A stretch of DNA of 64,000 bases, from the NCBI GenBank assembly GCA_021442155.1, contig JAKCPB010000350.1, forward strand, positions 62,001-126,000, written 5' to 3'. Position 1 is the stretch's first letter; each line of letters opens with the position of its first letter. This DNA comes from Cymbidium sinense. Taxonomy: Eukaryota; Streptophyta; Magnoliopsida; Asparagales; Orchidaceae. Both the position numbers and the translations under genes were made by a program. Below are positions 1 through 12,797 of this stretch, one piece after another. The notes under the pieces were generated by a model. That model saw only the letters and a program-made list of their open reading frames with translations, was not told the DNA's origin and ran no database searches.

Positions 1-1235
1 GTTTTTTAGTTTTTTAATGTTTAGGTTTTTATTAGTTTTATATTAGGGTTTTAATTAGTTTTAATTTTTCGTTTAAGTTTTAATTTTTTGTTTAGTTTAG
101 TTTATTATTTTAGGTTTATTTTTTATTTTAGTTAGGGGTTTTAAAACCTAGGAGATAAGTTTAGTTTATTTTTTAGTTTTAGTTAGGGTTTAGGGTTTAG
201 GATTTAGTTTTAGGGATTAGGCCAGGGTTTAGGTTTTATTTAGTAATTGGGTTTAGGTTTATTTAGTTTTATTATATTTTAAGTTAGTTTTGATTTTTAT
301 TTTAGTTTACTTATTTTTGTTTAGGGTTTTTTATTTTAATTTATTTTTTAAGTTTAGGTTTAGGTTTATGCTTATTTTTTATTTTAGTTTTATTTTTATT
401 TTATTTTAAAAGTTTAGGTTTTACGCTTATTATTAGGTTTAGGATTTAAGTTTTATTTAGGTTTAGGTTTAGGTTTTTATTTTATCTTTTTGGATTTAGA
501 TTTTATGTTTTATTTTAGGTTTATTTTTAGGTTTAACATTATTTTTAGTTTATTTTACTATATTTAGTTTAGGTTTTAAGTTTAGTTTATTTTAGGTTTA
601 GGTTTAGGTTTTATTTGTTTTAATTTAGTTTATTTTAGTTTAGGTTTAGGGTTTTAGTTTAGGGATTAGGTTTATTTTTTTATTTTTTTTAGGTTTATTT
701 TTAAGTTTTGGTTTTATTTTGTTTTTATTTTATTTTATTTTATTTTAGGTTTATTTTATTTTTATTATATTTTTAGATTTTATTTTATTTAGTTTTTCAA
801 TTTTTAGGTTTATTATATTTTCAGTTTAGTTTAAATTTTTATTTATTTTATTTTATTTTAGTTTTTATTTTTATTATTGATTTTATTTTTAGGTTTAGGT
901 TTTGGTTCTAGTTTAGGTTTTTTTTTTTTTTTTATTATTTTATTTAAGTCTAGGTTTCTTTTATTATTTTATTTTTAGGTTTTATTTAGTTTAGGTTTAG
1001 GTTTTTAGGTTTTTAGGGTTTAGGGTTTAGGGTTTAGGGTTTAGGGTTTGGGGTTTAGTGTTTAAGGTTTAGGGTTGTAGGGTTTAGGGTTTAGGGCTTA
1101 GAGTTTAGGGTATACGGTTTAGGGTCTTAGGGTTTACGATTTAGTGTTTAAAATTTAGGGTTTAGGGTTTAGGGTTCTAGGTTAGTTTTATGGTTTAGGC
1201 TTCAAGGTTAGTGTTTTTTTATTTAATTTTTTATT
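1..1235 (+). repeat. T-rich block plus TTTAGGG array (unit 1, partial)
   Basis: Positions 1-1010 are T-rich sequence made of TTTAGG, TTTA and TTTTA words with almost no C on +. From about 1010 to 1200 it becomes a degenerate TTTAGGG array with several perfect consecutive heptamers near 1015-1050. No gene is visible. The window begins inside the block, so its left edge is unknown. Confidence 0.85.
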
Positions 1236-2221
1236 TAATTGTTTAATTAAGTAAAGCGGTAGGTTTATGTTTATTTAGTTTATTTTTATTTTTATTTTAC
1301 TTTTATTTTTACTTAGGTTTTCTTTATTTTTATTTAGTTTAGTTTATTTATTTTAGGTTTATTTCTTTTAGTTTAGGATGTTTATTGTAGTTTATTTTTT
1401 AGGTATGGGTTTTCGTTTAGGTTTAGATTTGTTTTCTTAGTTTTATTTCATTTTTATTTCATTTTTTACGTTTTGGTTTCATTTATTTTTTAGGTTTAGG
1501 TTTAGGTTTTTTTATTTTATTTTTAGGTTTAGGTTTTAGGTTTTTTTTCTTTTAGTTTTATTTTTAGATTTTATTTTTATGTTTAAGTTTAGGTTTAATT
1601 TTAAGTTATTTTATTTTATTTTGATTTAGGTTTATGTTTTATTTATTTTAATTTACATGTAGATTTACTTTATTTTTGTTTTAGGTTTAGGTTTTATTTT
1701 TTATTTATTTTTAGGTTTATTTTTTAGGTTTAAGTTTTTATTTAGTTTTTATTTTTATTTTAAGTTTAGGTTTTATTTTATTTTAGTTTTTTATAGTTTG
1801 GTTTGGGTTTTTATTTATTTTATTTTACTTTGGTTTTTATTTTTTATTTTATTTTCCTTTTTAGGTTTAGGTTTAGGTTTAGGTTTAGGTTTTAGTTTAT
1901 GCTTTTATTATATTTTGGTTTAGGTTTATTTATTTATTTTATTTTTAAGTTTTATTTAGTTTAGGTTTAGGTTTTAGTTTCTTAGGTTTTAGGGTTTATG
2001 ATTAGTTTAGGGTTTAGAGCTGATGGTTTATAGTTTAGGGTTTAGGGTTTGGGGTTTAGGGTTTAGGATTTAGGTTTTAGGGTTTATGGTTTAGGGTTTA
2101 GGGTTTAGGGTTTAGGTTCTAGGGTTTAGGGTTTTTAGGGTTTAGGGTTTAAGGTTTAGGGTTTAGTTTTTAGGTTTAAGGTTTATGTTTTAGTTTAGGG
2201 TTTAGTGTTTTTGGCTTTTTT
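1236..2221 (+). repeat. Composite telomere-like unit 2
   Basis: The unit opens with the landmark TTAAGTAAA (about 1244), which recurs at the same place in many later units. A T-rich block follows to about 1980, with a run of perfect TTTAGG hexamers near 1862-1890. A TTTAGGG array runs from about 1985 to 2210 and leads directly into an antisense glycine-rich RNA-binding protein fragment. No coding sequence is visible. Confidence 0.85.
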
Positions 2222-2580
2222 TAAACAGAGAACAAATTTAGATTCAATATTTCTTCTTTTTGATTTCATCAACAAAGTAACACACCATATTCTTTAAAAC
2301 ACAAGCGATTACATAGATCAAAAATGAGCATACATAGTGAAAATCAAAAGTCCTAGATAACTAGAACTATCTCTACTTTAAAGACACAGTTCCAAAAGTA
2401 GCAGATCGGATCGACCATTCTTGAATTTCTCCAATTCCCATCAAAACCTCCCAGGCCTCTTGAGTAGCGAGATCCACCATCATATCACCGATCTCTCCCT
2501 TCGCCACCACTGTGGTTGTAACCTCCATCGCTCTTCCTGCCTCCATAACTTCCACTACTCCGACCACCACCTCCATCATT
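2222..2580 (-). pseudogene. GRP 3'-end fragment, copy 1 (truncated)
   Basis: Minus-strand remnant of the last exon and 3' UTR of a plant glycine-rich RNA-binding protein (RRM plus Gly-rich tail family). Read on minus, the Gly-rich tail begins near 2580, a stop region lies near 2410, and the 3' UTR continues to about 2225, where it ends in an A-rich stretch. The landmark 3' UTR words (complements of GATTCAACATTTCTTC and AAAGACACAGTTCC) match the other copies. The RRM end is absent: the fragment breaks inside the Gly-rich tail and joins T-rich repeat directly, as copies 7 and 8 do. A 68-codon open frame across it is a shifted frame of the Gly codons and is not a product. Confidence 0.75.
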
Positions 2581-3535
2581 TAGGTTTATTTCATTTTTTT
2601 TTATTTTAAGTTTTGGTTTTTTTAAGTTTAGGGTTTAGGTTTTATTTTTTATATTTTTTTAGGTTTATTTTTTAGGTTTAGGTTTTTATTTAGTTTTATT
2701 TTATTTTATTTTAGCTTTATTTTTTTATTTTACATTCAATTTGTATTATATTTAGGTTTTTTATTCTTAGGTTTATTTTATTTTTTAGTTTAGTTTAGGT
2801 TTTTATTAATTATATTTTTGTTTAAATTTATTTTCTTAATTTTATTTTATTTTTAGGTTTATGTTTAGGTTTAGTTTAGGTTTTTATTTTATTTTATTTT
2901 ATTTTATTTTATTTAGGCTTTGGTCTTTTTGTTTATTTTAATTTTAGGTTTTATTTAGTTTAGGATTATGTTTTTAGGTTTACAAGATTTAGGGTTCAGG
3001 GTTTAAGGTTTACGGATTAAGGTTTAGGGTTTGGAATTTTAGGGTTTAGGATTTAGGGTTTAGGGTTTAGTGTTTAGGGTTTAGTGTTATGTCTTTAGGG
3101 TTTAGGGTTTTTAGGGTTTAGGGTTTAGAGTGTTTAGGGTTTTTAGGTTAACAGTGTTAGGTTTAGGGTTTAAGGTATAGGGTTTAGGATTTAGGGTTTA
3201 GGGTTTCTAGGGTTTAGGGTTTAGGGTTTTAGGGTTTAGGCTTTAGGGTTTAGGTTTTAGGGTTAGGGTTAGGGTTAGAGATTAGGATTTAGGGTTTAAA
3301 GTTTAGGATTTAAGGCTTAGGGTTTAGGGTTAAAAATTTATGTTTTAGGGTTAGTTTAGGGTTTAGTGTTTATGGTTTAGGGTTTAGGGTTAGGGTTTAG
3401 TGTTTCTTAGGGTTTAGGGTATAGGGTTGTAGGTTTAGGATTAGGGTTTTTTAGGGTTTAAGGTTTAAGGATTTGGGTTGTATGTATAAGGTTTAAGGTT
3501 TAGGGTTAGTTTTTGGGTTTATAGTTTTTTTAAAA
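2581..3535 (+). repeat. T-rich block and long TTTAGGG array
   Basis: T-rich block 2581-2960, apparently the second half of the usual block because it starts at the truncated GRP copy. A TTTAGGG array follows at about 2975-3530, one of the longest in the window, with many one-base variants such as TTTAGTG, TTAAGGG and TTAGGG. Nothing coding is visible. Confidence 0.85.
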
Positions 3536-4569
3536 AAAAAAAAACATTAAGTAAACCAGTAGGTTTATGTTTATTTTTTATTTTTATATAGTTTAGTTTA
3601 TTTATTTAGGGTTTATTTATTTTAGTTTAGGTTTTTTATTTTAGTTTATTTTTCAGGTTTAGGTTTAAATTTATGTTTATTTTTAGTTTAGTTTTAATTT
3701 CTATTTTTTTATATATTGGTTTTATTTTTTATTTTCAGGTTCAGGTTTATGTTTTCATTTTATTTTCTTAGTTTAGGTTTTTCATTTTTATTTTAGGTTT
3801 ATTTTTAGGTTCATTTTTAGGTTTTACTTTTGAGTTTAGGTTTAGGTTTATTTTTAATTTATTTTCTTATATTTAGTTTAGGGTTTAGGTTTAGTTTATT
3901 TTGGGTTTAGGTTTAGGTTTTATTTATTTTGTTTAGGTTTATGTTTATTTTATTATGTTTATTTTAACTTTAGTTTTTCTTTTATTTTAGGGTCTAGGTT
4001 TTATTTTTCATTTATTTTTAGGTTTATTTTTTTGGTTTAGGTTTTCATTTTATTTTATTCAAGGTTTAGTTTATTTTTATTTTACGTTTAGGTTTAATTT
4101 TATTAAGGTTTTATATTTTTAGGTTTATTTTATTTCTTAAGTTTAGTTTATGTTTTTCTTTATTTTATTTTAGTTTAGTTTTCATTTTTATTTTATTTTA
4201 TTTTTTTTATTAAGATTTAGGTTTTAATATAAGTTTTTAATATATTTTATTTAGGTTTAGGTTTTCTTATTTATTTTATTTTTAGATTTTCTTTAGTTTT
4301 GGTTTGGGGTATAGGGTTTAGGGTTTAGGGTTTGGGGTTTAGGGTTTAAGATTTAGGGTTTTAGGGTTTAGGGTTTAGGGTTTAGGGTTTAGGGTTTAGG
4401 GTTTAGGGTTTTAGGGTTTAAGGCTTAGGGTTTAGGGCTGTAGGTTTAGGGTTTAGGATTTAGGGTTAGGGTTTTTTTTAAAGGTTTAGTGTTTATGGTA
4501 ATAGGTTTAGGGTTTAGGGTTAGTTTTGTGGTTTAAGGTTTAGGGTTTAAGATTTTTTATTTTATTTTA
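3536..4569 (+). repeat. Composite telomere-like unit
   Basis: A poly(A) tract at 3532-3543 and the landmark TTAAGTAAACC open the unit. The T-rich block runs to about 4300. The TTTAGGG array 4306-4550 holds one of the cleanest runs of perfect heptamers (about 4371-4410). The array is then interrupted by the poly(T)-ended insertion that begins at 4570. Confidence 0.85.
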
Positions 4570-6357
4570 TTTTTTTTTTGGGAAACCCCATGATACGGGG
4601 GTATTTTATTGCCACAAAAAAAGGTTATAAGGTCCTTAAAGGATAAACTGAAATTTGCTCAAAGAGCTACAATAAGCCTAAGGTAAATCCCCATCTAAGT
4701 ACATCCAAGAGCAAAGGAAACATTAAAGCAATCAAAAGATACAAGATGATTAACATAATAGGCTAAAGGAAGGTTAAGGCCAATGCTAGATGGTTGTAAG
4801 AGTGATTGGTAATATGGAGCAAACCAAAAGAAGGAGAGAGAATCACCAAAGTTATAATAAGGGAAGATTAGACGACTAATGTAATAGGACAAAAAGTTAG
4901 AGGAAAATAACATAATATAAGTATGTTAGAATAGGAATTGTGATAGAGAAGGCTCAGGCTCAATCATTTGTTGGGCGATGCAAGTATGAGCATCCAAACT
5001 TCAGAAGGGTTACATCACATGAGCTACCGAACCAATAGTGAGATCATCACAGCCATCATAGCCAAAAAACTTGTGAGAAGGAAGCACCCAATTGTTGATA
5101 TTCTTGTGAGCTTTATTACCTACAAACCTAAGCAAAATCATATCTAAATTATATAGGTAATTGCTAAGAGCTGAAGGATAAGGAGTCTCATTCAAGAAAA
5201 ATATCATCAATAAAGTCATCTTGACATGAGAATACATAAACATAAGTGAGTGAGCCATCTTAGCAATCTCATGAATAGTCATATTCAAGAAAGAAATTAG
5301 TTCAGATATAATCCCTCCATAAGAAAATTACGAGGAGACAACTTGAAAACGTTAAATAAGTCAATGAGCTTATACTTAACACCATCCCAATCACATGATA
5401 TGTAAATGAATCTTTTAGTGCAGAAAACCACCCAGGAAATGATCCCCTTATTAATGTCCTGGAGAAAGCAATAGTAAAGGAAGATAGCATAGCTCAACAT
5501 AGGGAATGAATTGCAACCAACCAGAATAAGCGCCCAGAAAAAGCAGTTAGACCAGCAGCTCCAAAAATAGCATTCAGGGTCTCCATTCAGGTAATCCAGA
5601 TCAACAATCAATCCAGAGAACAAGGCAGCAAAAGGCAACAACATCCAAGATAGAAAGGACTGGCCATAATACCATTCTTTATAAAGCGCTCATAAGGCAC
5701 CAATCGAGGTAAGTGATGCGGTCGGAAAAAATAGGAGATAAATTGCACGGGCAATTAGAATGCCAGCCCCAATAGCCAAATAGCTAATACAACATTGGAG
5801 CTCGCCATAATAAAAATCAACAAGTGAATTGAAATGAGTCTCAACATTAAAATCCAGAAAATAGCATCAGTTAAGACGGTAACATCCAAGATAGGAAGAT
5901 ACAGTAAATTGGCCATGAAACTCCTCAATCAGAATAGACATGGCAATAATAGATAAACAAATAAATAAAGCATAAAAATAGTTATCCCGGAACAAATCAC
6001 AAAATCACCAAACCCTCACCATCGGGGAATGTACTTTCGGGGCATGAGACCACGAAATTCTACCACTAACAAAGAAAGAGCCTCTTGAGGTGACAAGGTA
6101 AAACAAAAGGTAAATCTCAGACAAGAGACAACCAAAATAGCAAAACCAGTTAGCTTTCCATGATGCCACTCATCCAGTATAATCAAAACAATAGATACAA
6201 GTTTGACAGAAAAAAGATGAAGTAAACAGTAGCAGAAAAGGTTGATCCATGAATTCCAATGATAAGCATAAAATAAACCAGTAAGGTGGTTCAAAGAAAA
6301 GTCTACCAAGCAATCAGCAATTTCAATAGAGACTTGCTGGACAAAATAATCCAAAAC
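4570..6357 (-). mobile_element. Retroposed insertion of unknown family
   Basis: This stretch of about 1.8 kb differs in composition from its surroundings and interrupts a TTTAGGG array, which resumes at 6361. On + it begins with ten T (4570-4579). On minus this reads as a poly(A) tail about 30 bases after an AATAAA signal (complement near 4600), which indicates insertion by reverse transcription. The minus strand has several short open frames (longest about 112 and 115 codons, at 6016-6354 and 5297-5644) separated by stops. They are rich in F, L and W, and I recognise no domain, no reverse transcriptase motif and no RNase H motif. It could be the 3' end of a LINE or SINE-like element, or a processed noncoding or decayed transcript. 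I see no certain target-site duplication. Confidence 0.55.
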
Positions 6358-7804
6358 CCCAGGGTTTAGGGTTTAGGGTTTTGGGTTTAGGATTTGGGGC
6401 TTAAGGTTTAGGGTTTAGGATTTTAAAAAAAAAAAAAAAGTAAACCAATAGGATTATGTTTATTTAATTTATTTAGTTTATTTATTTATGTTTATTTAAT
6501 ATTTTTAATTTTATTTAGGTTTAATTTAAATTTTTATTTAGTTTTATTTATTTATTTCTTTTACGTGTTTTATTTTAATTTCTTTTGTAGGTTAAGGTTT
6601 AAGTTTTTTTTATTTTATAGTTTAGTTTTATTTTTATTTTTTTATAGATTTAAGTTTTATTTTTTATTTTTAGGTTTAGGTTTAGGTTTTTATTTTATAT
6701 TTATTGGTTTAGGTTTTAAGTTTTTATTTTAGGTTTATTTTTAGGTTTTATTTTTTAGTTCAGGTTTACATTTATTTTTAGTTTATTTTATTGTATTTAA
6801 TTTATGATTTGGTTTAGGTTTAGTTTATTTAAGGTTTAGGTTTAGGTTTTATTTATTTTAGTATAGTTTATTTTTGTTTAGGTTTAGGTTTATTTTATTT
6901 TGTTTATTTTTTTTAAGTTTAGGATTTTTTTAGTTTATGGTTTAGGTTTTATTTTATTTTATTTTATTTTAGGTTTATTTTATTTTTATTTTACATTTAG
7001 TTTTTATTTTATATATGTTTTTTATGTTTAGGTTTATTTTATTTTTTAGTTTAGCTTAACTTTTTATTTCTTTTATGTCTGTTTAGTTTTTATTTTTTAT
7101 TTTAATTTATTTTATTTTTAAGTTTAGGGTTAAATTTAGGTTTAGGTTTAGGTTTTAGACTATTTTAGTTTAGTTTTAGGTTTATTTTATTTTGTTAATT
7201 TTATTTTTATTTAAGTTTTGTTTTTTTAATAGTTTAGGGCTTAGGTTTTATTTTTAATTTATTTTTAGGTTTTATTTTTTTGGTTTATTTTTTAAGTTTA
7301 GGTTTTTTTAGTTTTTATTTTATTATACTTTAAGTTTATTTTATTTTTATTTCAGGCTTAGTTTTTATTTTATTTAAGTTATTTATTTTTAGTTTACTTT
7401 AGGTTTTTATTTATTTTATTTTAGTTTATTTTTAGTTTTTATTTTATTTTCATTTTAGGTTATGGTTTAGTTTAGGTTTTAGTTATTGCTTTTATTTTAT
7501 TTTATTTTGGTTTAAGTTTATTTATTTATTTTATTTTTAGGTTCTATTTAGTTTAGGTTTAGGTTTTTAACTTTTTAGGATTTAGGGTTTAGGGTTAGTG
7601 GAGGATTTTTGGGTTTAGGGATTGGGGTTTAGGGTTTAGAGTTTATGGTTTTAGTTTTAGGGTTTTGGGTTTAGGTTTTAGGGCTTAGGGTTTAGTGTTT
7701 AGGGTTTAGGGTTTAGGGTTGAGGGTTTAGGGTTTAGGGTTGAGGATTTAGGTTTTAGGTCCAGGGTTGAGGTTATAGTTTAGGGATAAGGGTTTTTGGA
7801 TTTT
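6358..7804 (+). repeat. Composite telomere-like unit
   Basis: A TTTAGGG stub at 6361-6425 continues the array cut by the insertion on its left. A poly(A) tract with AAAGTAAACC follows at about 6427-6450, then a T-rich block to about 7575 that is longer than usual, then a TTTAGGG array at 7576-7795. No gene is visible. Confidence 0.85.
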
Positions 7805-8196
7805 TTTTTTAGCATAGAACAAATTCAGATTCAACATTTCTTCATTTTAATTTCATCAACCATGTAACACACCAAGTTTTCCAAGACACAAGAAATGACA
7901 TAAGTAGAAAATGATCACGCATAGAGCAAAACTAAAGACACAGTTCCATAAGCTATAGATTGGATAGTTCTTTTTCTCCGGTTCCCATCGAATGATTCCT
8001 CTAGTGGGATCCACCATCATATCCCCGATTGTCACCACCATGGAACCACCATCGCTCCTCCCATATCCATAATTAACCACCACCTCCTCCATATCCATAC
8101 CTCCAAATCCCTCACCACCATTGATAAGCCTTAGCCTTCACCTTATCTAGCTTGGTTTGATGTTCCTAGTGAATGTTACCCATTCTTAGTGTTTAA
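7805..8196 (-). pseudogene. GRP 3'-end fragment, copy 2
   Basis: Antisense fragment of a glycine-rich RNA-binding protein gene. It includes 3' UTR (7810-7950), Gly-rich tail codons (about 7975-8130) and a decayed RRM end up to the shared junction CCCATTCTTAG (about 8186-8196). The tail carries small deletions and frame changes, so no continuous GRP frame remains; an 80-codon minus frame at 7856-8098 mixes frames. It is flanked by TTTAGGG arrays on both sides, the arrangement seen in the full-length copies. Confidence 0.75.
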
Positions 8197-9040
8197 GTTT
8201 AGGTTAAGGTTTATTAGGTTTTAGGGTGTAGGTTTATTTTTTAATTTATTTAGTTACTTTAGGTTTAGGTTTAGGGTTTGGGGCATATGGTTTAGGGTTA
8301 AGGTTTAGGGTTTAGGGTTTAGGGTTTAGGGTTTAAGGTTTTTGGGTTTTAGGGTTTATGCTATTAGGTTTAAGGTTTAGGGTTTAGTGTTTAGGGTTTA
8401 GGGTTTAGGGTTTAGGGTTGAGGGTTGTAGGTTTAGTGTTGTAGGTGTAGGGTTTAGGGTTTAGGGTTAGTTTTAAGGTTTAGGGTTTTGGGTTTTCTTT
8501 TAAAAAAAAACATGTTTATTTAGTTCCTTTATTTATTTTAGTTTTTATTTTTTTTTATTTTATCTTTTATTATATTTTGTATCTTTATTTAGATTAGTTT
8601 ATTTATTTTGTGTTTATTTATTTTGTTTGCTTTTTATTTTATTTATTTTGTGTTTAGATTTTAGGTTTTATTTTATTTTAATCTTTGTTTAGGTTTTAAG
8701 TTTTTTTTTTATTTTGTTTTTTTTTGGTTTAGTTTTTTTTTAGTTTAGGTTTAGGTTTAGTTTTTTGTTTATTTTTAGGCTTATTTTTTTAGGTTTATCG
8801 CTTTTGTTTAATTTTATTTTATTTTCTTTATTTTATTTTTTATTTTACGTTACTCTTTCTTTCTTAAGTCTCTTTCATTCTTAGGTTTATTTTATATTTG
8901 TTTATTTTAAGTTTTACATTCTTTAATTTTAGTATTATTATTATTATTTTATTTTATAAGGTTTAGGCATTTAATCTTAGGTTTTATTTTATTTTATTTT
9001 ATCTTATCTACAAAGCTCTTTATTTATTTTAGGTTTATCT
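8197..9040 (+). repeat. TTTAGGG array and T-rich block
   Basis: A short transition is followed by a TTTAGGG array (8265-8500) with a run of perfect heptamers near 8305-8335. After a poly(A) tract (8502-8509) a T-rich block runs to about 9030. This block departs from the usual word order and has more C than its neighbours. No gene is visible. Confidence 0.8.
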
Positions 9041-9345
9041 AGTCCTGAGGCCTGTTCGTGGCTCAGGGTCTCATGTGTAGGGTTTAGGCTCAGTTTATGG
9101 CTTGCCTAGGCTTCAGCCTCAGGGATTTAGGATCTAGGCTCAGTGGTACTGGGCCAGGGTTTGGATTTAGGACCAGGTGGGCTCAGGGTTTAGGGCCCAG
9201 GATCATTCAGGCCTGTTTAAAGCTTCAGGGTTTAGGGTTTTGAGCCCACCATCTTAGGTTAGGGTTTAGGGTTTATGGTTTAGGGTTGTAGGTTTCGCCC
9301 GTGGGCTCAGGGTTAGTTAGGGTTTAGGAGGGTTTTTTTTAAAAT
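9041..9345 (+). repeat. GC-richer telomere-variant island A
   Basis: Telomere-like array in which many heptamers read as CTCAGGG, GCCCAGG or CCAGGG-like words mixed with TTTAGGG. It sits where a normal array would be (between a T-rich block and an A-rich tract with AAATAAACGG), so it is a variant of the array and not an unrelated insertion. Two similar islands lie near 24.5 and 25.5 kb. Confidence 0.7.
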
Positions 9346-12300
9346 TTTCTTTAAACAAAATAAACGGAAGGCCTTTATTTAGCATATTTTTTAAACTCTT
9401 TATTTATTTTAGGTTTATTTAATTTATTTTAATTTTTTAGGTATAGGTTTAGGTTTACTTTTATTTTTATTTTATTTTTTTAGGTTTAGGCTTTATTTTT
9501 TATTTTTAGATTTAGGTTTAGGTTTTTATTTTATTTTTTTAGGTTTAGGTTTTAATTTTTTTTATTTTAAGTTTATTTTTAGGTATTATTTTTTAGTCTA
9601 CGTGTAGGTTAATTTTTTAGTTTATTTTATATGATTTAGTTTAGGTTTAGGTTTAGGTCTAGGTTTAGTTTATTTTTGATTTAGGTTTTATTTATTTTAG
9701 TTTAGTTTATTTTAGTTTATGTTTAGGTTTATTTTATTTTTATTTTAAGTTTAGTTTTTTTTAGTTTAGGGTTTAGGTTTTATTTTATTTTTCATTTATT
9801 TGGTTTTATTTTATTTTATTTTAGGTTTATTTTTATTTATTTAGTTTAGTTTTATTTTATTTAGGTTTTTTATTTTGTTTAGTTTATTTTTCATTTTAAT
9901 ATTAATTTAGTTTTAATTTATATTTTATTTTCTTTTAGGTTTAGGTTTAGGTTTTAGTTTAGGATTTTATTTAATTTAATTTTTTATTTTATTTAGGTTT
10001 ATGTTTTTTTATTAATTTTATTTTTAAGTTTTATTTAGTTTAGCTTCAAGTTTTTAGGTTTTTAGGGTTTAGGGTTTAGGGTTAAGGTTTTGGGGTTTAA
10101 GGTGTAAGGTTTAAGGTTTTAAGGTTTAGGGTTTAGGGATTAGGGTTTTAGGATTGTAGGTTTAAGGTTTAGGGTTGTAGTTTTAGGGTTTAGGGTTTAG
10201 GAATTTATTTTATTTTTTATTATATTTTTATATCTTCTTAATTTTTTTAACTTAAGTAAACCAAGTAGTTTTTATTTTAGTTTATTTTTTATTATTTTAG
10301 TTTATTTTTTATTTTTATTTTTATTTAGTTTATTTTTTTATTTTAGGCTTATTTATTTTAGTTTGTTTTTTAGGTTTAAGTTTAGGTTTAGGTTTATTTT
10401 CTTAGTTTAGTTTTATTTTTATTTTATTTTTAGGTCGTTTTATTTTTTATTTTTGTTCAGTTTAGGTTTTCATTTTTTTAGGTTTAGGTTTTAAGTTTTA
10501 TTTGAGGTTTATTTTAATATTAATATTTTACTTTAGGTTTAGGTTCATTTTAGTTTATTTTATTTTATTTAGTTTAGGTTTATGTTAGGTATAATTTATT
10601 ATAAGTTTAGACTTATTTTATAAATTTTTATTTTAGTTTTTTATTTTATTTTATTTTAGGTTTAGCTTTTTTTTTTAGTCAACGCTTTATTTTTATTTAT
10701 TTTAGGTTTATTTTTAGGTTTAGGTTTTATTTAGTGTTTATTTAATTTTATTTTAAGTTTATTTTATTTTGTTTTAGGTTTTTTTACTTTAGTTAGGTTT
10801 TTAATTTTTTTTTTGTTTAGTTTAAGATTTTATTTATTTTATTTTAGTTTAGTTAATATTTTTTATTTTATTTTCTTTTTAAGGTTTCAGTTTTGGTTTA
10901 GGTTTTAGTTTATGTTTTTATTTTAATTTATTTATTTATGTTATTTTGGTTTAGCTTTTTATATTTATTTTATTTTTAGGTTTCATTTAGTTTAGGTTTA
11001 GGGTCTTTAGCTTTTTAGGGTTTATGGTTTAGGGTTTATGTTTTAGGCTTTTATTTTAGGTTTATTTTTAGGTTTAATTATTTAGTTTATGTTTAGGTTT
11101 ATTTTTAGTTTATTTTATTTTATTTAGTTTTGGGTTTAGGTTTAGGTTTAGGTTTACTTTATTTTAGTTTAGTTTATCTTAGTTAAGGTTTAAGTTTATT
11201 TTATTTTGCTTATTTTATTTTTATTTTAGGTTAAGTTTTAATTTTAGTTTAGGTTTGGGTTTATTTTTATTTATTTTAAGGTTTTATTTTAGGCTTATTT
11301 TTCAAGTTTCAGTTTTTATTTAGTTTTTATTTTATTTTATTTTTACTTTATTTTATTTTTATTTTACATTTAGTTTTTATTATATTTAGGTCTTTTATTC
11401 TTCGCTTTATTTTATTTTTTAGTTTAGTTTAGGTTTTTATTTATTTATTTTTATTTATTTTTCATTTTATTATTTATTTTATTTTTAGGTATAGATTTCA
11501 ATTTTAGTTTAGGCGTTGATTTTATTTTATGTTATTTTATTTTATTTATGTTTAAGTTTTTTATTTATTTTATTTTTAGGTTTTATTTACTTTAGGTTTA
11601 GGCATTTAAGTTTTTAGGGTTTAGGGTTTAGGGTTTAGGCCTTAGGGTTTAAGGTTTAGAGTTTTAAGGGCTTAGGGTTACAGGTTTAGGGTTTAGGGTT
11701 TAGAGTTCAGTATTTAGAGTTTAGGGTTTAGGGTTTAAGGTTTATGGTTTTTTTAATTAAGTAAACTGGTAAATTTAGGTTTATTTAGTTTATTTTTAAT
11801 TTATTTTAGATTATTTTATTTTTAATTTTATTTATGTTCAATTTTTATTTTTATTTAGTTTAGTTTATTTATTTTAGGTTTATTTATTTTAGATTAGGTT
11901 TAGGCTTATATTTATTTTCAGTTTAGTTTCATTTTTATTTTTTTTTAGGTTTATGTTTTACTTTTTATTTTTAGGTTTAGGTTTAAGTTTTTATTTTATT
12001 TTTTAGGTTTAACTTTTTAGTTGAGGTTTAGGTTTATTTTTGTTTAGTTTATTTTATTTAGTTTAGGGTTTAAGTTTAGTTTATTTTAAGTTTAGGTTTA
12101 TGTTTTATTTATTTTAGTTTAGTTTATTTTAGTTTAGGTTTTGATTTATTTTGTTTTGTTTATTTTAGGTTTAGGTTTTTTTTTTAGTTTAGGGTTTAGG
12201 TTTATTTTATTTATTTTGGGTTTTTTTTAGGTTTAGATGTTTATTTAGTTTTTTTATTTTTTATTTTATTATTTTATTTTACATGTAGTTTTTATTTTAT

Positions 12301-12797
12301 TTAGGTTTTTTATTTTTAGGTTTATTTTATTTTTTAGTTTAGTTTAGATTTTTATTTATCTTATTTTAGTTTAGTTTTTATTTTTTTATTTTGACATTTA
12401 GGTTAAGGTTTAGGTTTTAGATTAGGTTATTATTTTATTTTATGTTATTTAGGTTTAGGTTTTTTTATTTATTTTATTTTTAGTTTTTATTTGTATTTCA
12501 ATTTTAGGTTTTTTGTGGTTTAGGGTTTATTATTTAGGGTTTGGGATTACCTTAGGGTTTAGGGTAGGGTAGGTTATTTGTTTAGGGTTTAGGATTTAAG
12601 GTTTAGGGTTAAGGGTTTTAAGGTTTAGGATTTAGGGTTTAGGGTTATAGGTTTAGGGTCCGTGGTAGGGGTTAGTTTTTTAGGTTTGGGTTTAATAGAG
12701 TTTTTTATTTTTTTAATTTTTAAATTTTAAATTCTTTTAAATTAAGTAAACCAAGTAGGTTTAGGTTTATTTAGTTTATTTTTATTTTATTTAGTTT
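9346..12797 (+). repeat. Run of units lacking the GRP fragment
   Basis: At least three consecutive composite units with no GRP fragment. The A-rich/GTAAAC landmarks lie near 9350, 10252, 11758 and 12744. T-rich blocks span about 9370-10045, 10265-11005, 11045-11600 and 11775-12515. TTTAGGG arrays lie at about 10050-10205, 11600-11750 and 12520-12690. Spacing varies from 0.9 to 1.5 kb. No coding sequence is visible. Confidence 0.8.

Noticed and set aside
1010..1200. A functional chromosome terminus (true telomere)
   Set aside because: Arrays are short, degenerate and interrupted, and telomere-like DNA continues on both sides. Perfect heptamer runs do not exceed a few tens of bases, so these are interstitial or subtelomeric.
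5297..6354. Minus-strand frames of 112 and 115 codons as genes of the 4570-6357 insertion
   Set aside because: No recognisable domain, overlapping frames (5302-5490 lies within 5297-5644) and no start context. Kept only as part of an unidentified retroposed sequence.
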